A stretch of 8,731 bases of DNA from Opitutia bacterium UBA7374 (GTDB taxonomy: Bacteria; Verrucomicrobiota; Verrucomicrobiia; Opitutales; Coraliomargaritaceae): the NCBI GenBank assembly GCA_002469895.1, contig DKOA01000072.1, forward strand, positions 20,831-29,561, given 5' to 3'. The notes under the pieces are model-generated. The model worked only from the letters and a program-made list of their open reading frames with translations, did not search any database and was not told where the DNA came from. Each line of letters starts with the position of its first letter. Positions within the stretch are counted from its first letter, which is position 1. Below are positions 5,899 to 8,731 of this stretch, in pieces. The translations under genes were made by a program, and so were the position numbers.

Positions 5899-7059
5899 TC
5901 AATGGGTAAAGGAGGCAATGACTTCGACCACCCGGGTGATTTTTTCCGGGCTGAGGTCAGGGTAGATGGGCAAGGCAAGGCTCATTGAGGCGGCTCGTTC
6001 TGAGTGGGGGAAGTCACCTTGGGCATAGCCGAGCATACGAAAGCACTCCTGCTGGTGCAGTGAAAGCGGGTAGTAAATTTCGCAGCCCACCTGATTTTCT
6101 TTGAGGTGGGCCATGAGGGCATCTCGCTGCTCCGCATAGATGACAAACTGGTTGTAGATATGATGGTTACCGGGCAGTTCGGCAGGCAAGACATAGCCGC
6201 CGGAGAGATCACCGGAAAGGAGGTCTTCGATGGGGCGCACCAGACCGGCCTGGGTAAAGAGACGACGGTAGAGGTCGGCATTTTCACGGCGTTGTGCATG
6301 CCAGTGATTCAAGTGCGGTAGTTTGACGTTGAGCACAGTCGCTTGCAGTGCGTCGAGGCGGAAGTTGCCGCCGACACGGCTGTGAAAGTACTTTGGCTCC
6401 ATGCCGTGATTACGTAATTGGCGGGCTATGGATGCATAATCTGCATCGTTCGTGACAATCATACCGCCATCTCCAAAACCACCGAGGTTTTTTGTTGGGA
6501 AGAAGGATAGGCAACCCATGTGCCCGATTGAGCAGGCGGTCTTTCCGTGGCGCTTAGCTCCGATAGCTTGGGCGGCGTCTTCAATGATCAGCAGGTCGTG
6601 TTCACGGGCAATCGAGCGCATAGGTTCCATCTCCGCCATTTGCCCAAAGAGGTGCACCGGAGCAATGACGCGGGTACGATCGGTCAGGGCGGCCTCAATT
6701 TTTGAGACATCGATATTAAAGCTGCCCGGCTCAATATCGACGAAGACCGGTTTCGCGCCGAGGCGAACAATGGAACCGATTGTGCCAAAAAATGTATAGG
6801 GCGAGGTGATGACCTCGTCGCCTTCGCCGACGCCCATGGCCATCATCGCGACAATTAGGGCGTCGGTGCCGGAGGAGACTCCGATCGCGTGTTCCACCCC
6901 GCAGTAGTTGGCGATGTTGCGCTCAAAGGATTCTACTTCGGGCCCGAGGATAAAATACTGAGACTCGACCACACCGGCGAGGGCAGCGTCTAGTTCTGGC
7001 TTCAGCGCTTGGTACTGTGGCTTCAGGTCGAGTAGCGGGACGTGTGACTGTTCAGGCAT
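5899..7059 (-). CDS. DegT/DnrJ/EryC1/StrS-family nucleotide-sugar aminotransferase
   Basis: A PLP-dependent enzyme that moves an amino group, usually from glutamate, onto a keto-sugar nucleotide destined for surface polysaccharide or lipopolysaccharide. The 386 residues are the normal family length and complete. Visible motifs are VPLLDLKPQY at the N-terminus, SSGTDAL (62-68, phosphate grip), DEVITSPYTFFGT (81-93), FVDIEPGSFNID (106-117), PVHLFGQ (134-140), EDAAQAIGA (160-168, with Asp161 expected to hold the pyridine nitrogen) and SFFPTKNLGGFGDGG (185-199), in which Lys190 should form the Schiff base. The sequence recalls WbpE-like 3-keto-sugar aminotransferases, but the substrate cannot be fixed from motifs, so no symbol is given. 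The ATG at 7059 is 61 bp from the divergent ELM1-family gene. The small lipoprotein gene follows after 4 nt. Confidence 0.9.
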   Translation of the reverse strand: MPEQSHVPLLDLKPQYQALKPELDAALAGVVESQYFILGPEVESFERNIANYCGVEHAIGVSSGTDALIVAMMAMGVGEGDEVITSPYTFFGTIGSIVRLGAKPVFVDIEPGSFNIDVSKIEAALTDRTRVIAPVHLFGQMAEMEPMRSIAREHDLLIIEDAAQAIGAKRHGKTACSIGHMGCLSFFPTKNLGGFGDGGMIVTNDADYASIARQLRNHGMEPKYFHSRVGGNFRLDALQATVLNVKLPHLNHWHAQRRENADLYRRLFTQAGLVRPIEDLLSGDLSGGYVLPAELPGNHHIYNQFVIYAEQRDALMAHLKENQVGCEIYYPLSLHQQECFRMLGYAQGDFPHSERAASMSLALPIYPDLSPEKITRVVEVIASFTH

Positions 7060-7120
7060 GCTTTAGGTAAAACTTGCAGATATCTTTTGTGCGTTCAATG
7101 CTTAGTTCTTACGTATAAGT

Positions 7121-8065
7121 ATGGATAAAGCAAATAAGTCGAGCAGGCCGGATGGTCTTGTCGTGTGGCGTATACTCGACGAGAAGGCGGGCCATGAGGC
7201 GCAGTCAGCCGGTCTGGTTGCGGCGCTGGGGCGTTTGTGCAGTGTGGATTGTCATGATCTGCCCGCCTTGGGGGGCCGGGATGCTCTGTTTCGTTTCTTG
7301 TCCGGATCCTTCGCCGAGGGCAGCAAGTTGCCCGACCCGGACTTGCTTATCGGGGCAGGGCACCGAACTCATATGACTTTACTGGCGGCACGGCGGGGGC
7401 GTGGCGGTCGGGCGGTTGTCTTAATGAAACCGAGCTTGCCGACCTGTTGGTTTGATCTCTGTCTGATACCGGAACATGATCGTCTTGCCGGTGCAGGAAA
7501 CATATTCCCTACACAGGGAGTGTTGAATACGATTCATGCGTCCCCGGATGCATCGATAAAGCGTGGATTGATTTTGCTTGGTGGGCCGTCTGCGCATTAT
7601 CGCTGGAACCGAGAAGATTTATTGGCTCAATTACGAGGGGTCGTTCGGGCAGATCCGTCGGTGCACTGGATTTTGACGACTTCGCGCCGAACACCAGAGG
7701 CCACCGAAGCGGGACTACTTGGGCTGGAGGAGCGGAATCTAGAAGTCGTCCCATTTGCCCAAACAGAGCCCGGTTGGGTGGCGGCTCGTTTACAGGAGTG
7801 TGGCTTGGTCTGGGTTTCTGAGGATAGCGTATCGATGGTATACGAAGCCCTGACTGCGGGTGCACGAGTGGGGTTATTAAAAGTCCCAAAGGAGGGGAAC
7901 GGATCACGGGTGGCCCTTGGTGTGTTGTCTCTAATCGAGTCACAACGGGTGACGCCGTTTGCTCAGCCCGTTCCGGACCTAGGTTCGCTTTCTGCACAAC
8001 CGGCACTGTTTGACGAAGCCGATCGTTGTGCGCGCCATATCCTTTCTATTTTATCTGATGACTAA
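7121..8065 (+). CDS. ELM1/DUF1022-family protein (GT-B-like)
   Basis: 314 residues matching the family named after plant mitochondrial fission protein ELM1 (DUF1022). Bacterial members have no settled function; a GT-B glycosyltransferase-like fold is generally suspected. Visible family features in order: VWRILDEKAGHEAQSAGL (15-32), PDLLIGAGHRTHMTLLAARR (73-92), VVLMKPSLPTCWFDLCLIPEHD (99-120), LLGGPSAHYRW (152-162), WILTTSRRTP (183-192) and VWVSEDSVSMVYEALTAG (230-247), the last resembling a donor-binding end of a GT-B enzyme. There is no signal peptide or membrane helix, so it is probably cytosolic or peripheral. It overlaps the acyltransferase gene by 8 bp, so the two form one transcript, and it is divergent from the sugar aminotransferase. 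A role in envelope glycan or lipopolysaccharide synthesis is inference from these neighbours. Confidence 0.87.
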   Translation: MDKANKSSRPDGLVVWRILDEKAGHEAQSAGLVAALGRLCSVDCHDLPALGGRDALFRFLSGSFAEGSKLPDPDLLIGAGHRTHMTLLAARRGRGGRAVVLMKPSLPTCWFDLCLIPEHDRLAGAGNIFPTQGVLNTIHASPDASIKRGLILLGGPSAHYRWNREDLLAQLRGVVRADPSVHWILTTSRRTPEATEAGLLGLEERNLEVVPFAQTEPGWVAARLQECGLVWVSEDSVSMVYEALTAGARVGLLKVPKEGNGSRVALGVLSLIESQRVTPFAQPVPDLGSLSAQPALFDEADRCARHILSILSDD

Positions 8066-8731
8066 GTCTCTAACACTGCCAAGACATCGCTTCCTAGGTC
8101 CTTCAAAGTGGATTCTCTATCAATTGGCTCGGTTGGTTATTTGCTTATTTGAGCGGTTGCCCATGGCACTTTCCGTCCGTTTGGGGCGTTTTTCCGGGGC
8201 ATTGGCTTGGGTCTTTTTCCCAAAACGGCGTCTGGCAGTTCGTAAAAACTTAGAAGTCGTTCGTCGCTGGGGAGAAGCTAATGAAAGGCCGGTTTCGCTG
8301 CCTGCAGACCTCGATAAAGCCGTTTGGCAGGTTTTTAGACAAACCGGGGCTAACCTCTTGGGCGGATTTGCTTTTAACCGGTTGAGTCCGGAGGGGATTG
8401 ATCGGCATATTGAAGTGGAGGGGGTCGAGCACCTAATCTCTGCCCTTGAGGCGGAAAAGGGTGTCATTGTCTTGCTGGCCCACATGGGGCCCTGGGAAGC
8501 CCTGGCGCAGTTACCGGTGATTTCTCGGGAACACGGCCTGAGTGCTCCTTTTGCCGCCCTTTACCGACCCTTGAATAACGACTATCTGGATGATTGGTAT
8601 AAATGCCGCCGAGAGGCACGAGGTACTCGACTATTCAGTCGACGAGACGGATTTCATAAGCCGGTGGATTTTTTACGCTCGGGTGGCGTTCTCGGGATTC
8701 TGGCAGACCAGAGGATGCGGCAGGGTGAGCG
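8058..8731 (+). CDS. Lipid A biosynthesis (LpxL/HtrB-like) acyltransferase, N-terminal part (truncated by window end)
   Basis: The frame is open from the ATG at 8058 to the window edge, 224 codons, with no stop. LpxL/LpxM-type enzymes add secondary acyl chains to lipid A at the inner membrane. The evidence is an N-terminal hydrophobic region (about 18-54, WILYQLARLVICLF then LAWVFFP), RRLAVRKNL (57-65), the catalytic H-x4-E motif in AHMGPWE (His142, Glu147), YRPLNNDYLDDW (169-180) and GGVLGILADQR (209-219). The family is usually about 290-310 residues, so some 70-90 residues should lie beyond the window. The start overlaps the end of the ELM1-family gene (ATGACTAA), which implies translational coupling. 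Which acyl position and chain it uses cannot be told. Confidence 0.85.
   Translation, partial: MTKSLTLPRHRFLGPSKWILYQLARLVICLFERLPMALSVRLGRFSGALAWVFFPKRRLAVRKNLEVVRRWGEANERPVSLPADLDKAVWQVFRQTGANLLGGFAFNRLSPEGIDRHIEVEGVEHLISALEAEKGVIVLLAHMGPWEALAQLPVISREHGLSAPFAALYRPLNNDYLDDWYKCRREARGTRLFSRRDGFHKPVDFLRSGGVLGILADQRMRQGE

Noticed and set aside
5895..5978. Upstream extension of the small lipoprotein frame to a start at 5978
   Set aside because: It would overlap the aminotransferase C-terminus and bury the hydrophobic signal inside the protein; the start at 5894 gives a proper N-terminal signal.
7060..7120. Divergent promoter between the aminotransferase and ELM1-family genes
   Set aside because: Promoters must exist near here, but no pair of -35/-10 hexamers with proper spacing is convincing on either strand; TATAAG at 7114-7119 is too close to the ATG to serve it.
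7509..8006. 165-residue minus-strand frame antisense to the ELM1-family gene
   Set aside because: Proline- and arginine-rich composition with no motif, lying wholly opposite a well-supported gene.
8120..8485. 121-residue minus-strand frame near the right end
   Set aside because: It is antisense to the acyltransferase frame, which carries a catalytic H-x4-E motif and runs open to the window edge.

Overview
The window looks like ordinary chromosomal DNA from a Gram-negative bacterium. It is gene-dense and moderately GC-rich, and I saw no mobile element, CRISPR array, tRNA or rRNA. A lipid A-type acyltransferase and a small lipoprotein point to an outer membrane. Most starts have no recognisable Shine-Dalgarno sequence. 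The combination of a DacZ-like diadenylate cyclase with a PTS-like domain, an ELM1-family protein and this UvrA makes me favour a Verrucomicrobiota/Opitutales-type organism. That is inference from memory of protein families, not a database result.

Layout. (1) Bases 1-90 are the last 29 codons and stop codon of a NuoA-like complex I subunit. (2) Bases 91-239 are a non-coding leader holding a perfect 16-bp palindrome, a second hairpin that abuts it, and a good sigma70-like promoter. (3) Bases 240-1598 encode a three-part protein: an N-terminal PTS EIIA-like domain, a central pyruvate-kinase-C-like (DacZ-like) segment, and a C-terminal diadenylate cyclase (DAC) domain. This is the most interesting gene here. 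(4) Bases 1648-2463 are trpA, on the same strand 49 bp downstream. (5) Bases 2482-2802 (minus) are a glutaredoxin-like protein with a TTG start, convergent with trpA and divergent from uvrA. (6) Bases 2840-5725 are a full-length UvrA with both ATPase cassettes and both zinc modules. (7) On the minus strand, a DegT/DnrJ/EryC1/StrS sugar aminotransferase (7059-5899) is followed after 4 nt by a 51-residue putative lipoprotein (5894-5739). (8) Divergent from these, an ELM1-family (DUF1022) protein (7121-8065) overlaps by 8 bp the start of an LpxL/HtrB-like acyltransferase (8058 to the window end, truncated).

How the genes may work together. The right-hand third (aminotransferase, lipoprotein, ELM1 protein, acyltransferase) reads as an envelope/lipopolysaccharide neighbourhood: a nucleotide-sugar enzyme, a GT-B-like protein of unknown substrate and a lipid A acyltransferase. 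The left and middle parts are a mix of housekeeping genes (respiration, tryptophan synthesis, thiol redox, nucleotide excision repair) around one signalling gene. The EIIA-DAC fusion suggests that synthesis of the second messenger c-di-AMP could be coupled to PTS phosphorylation state.
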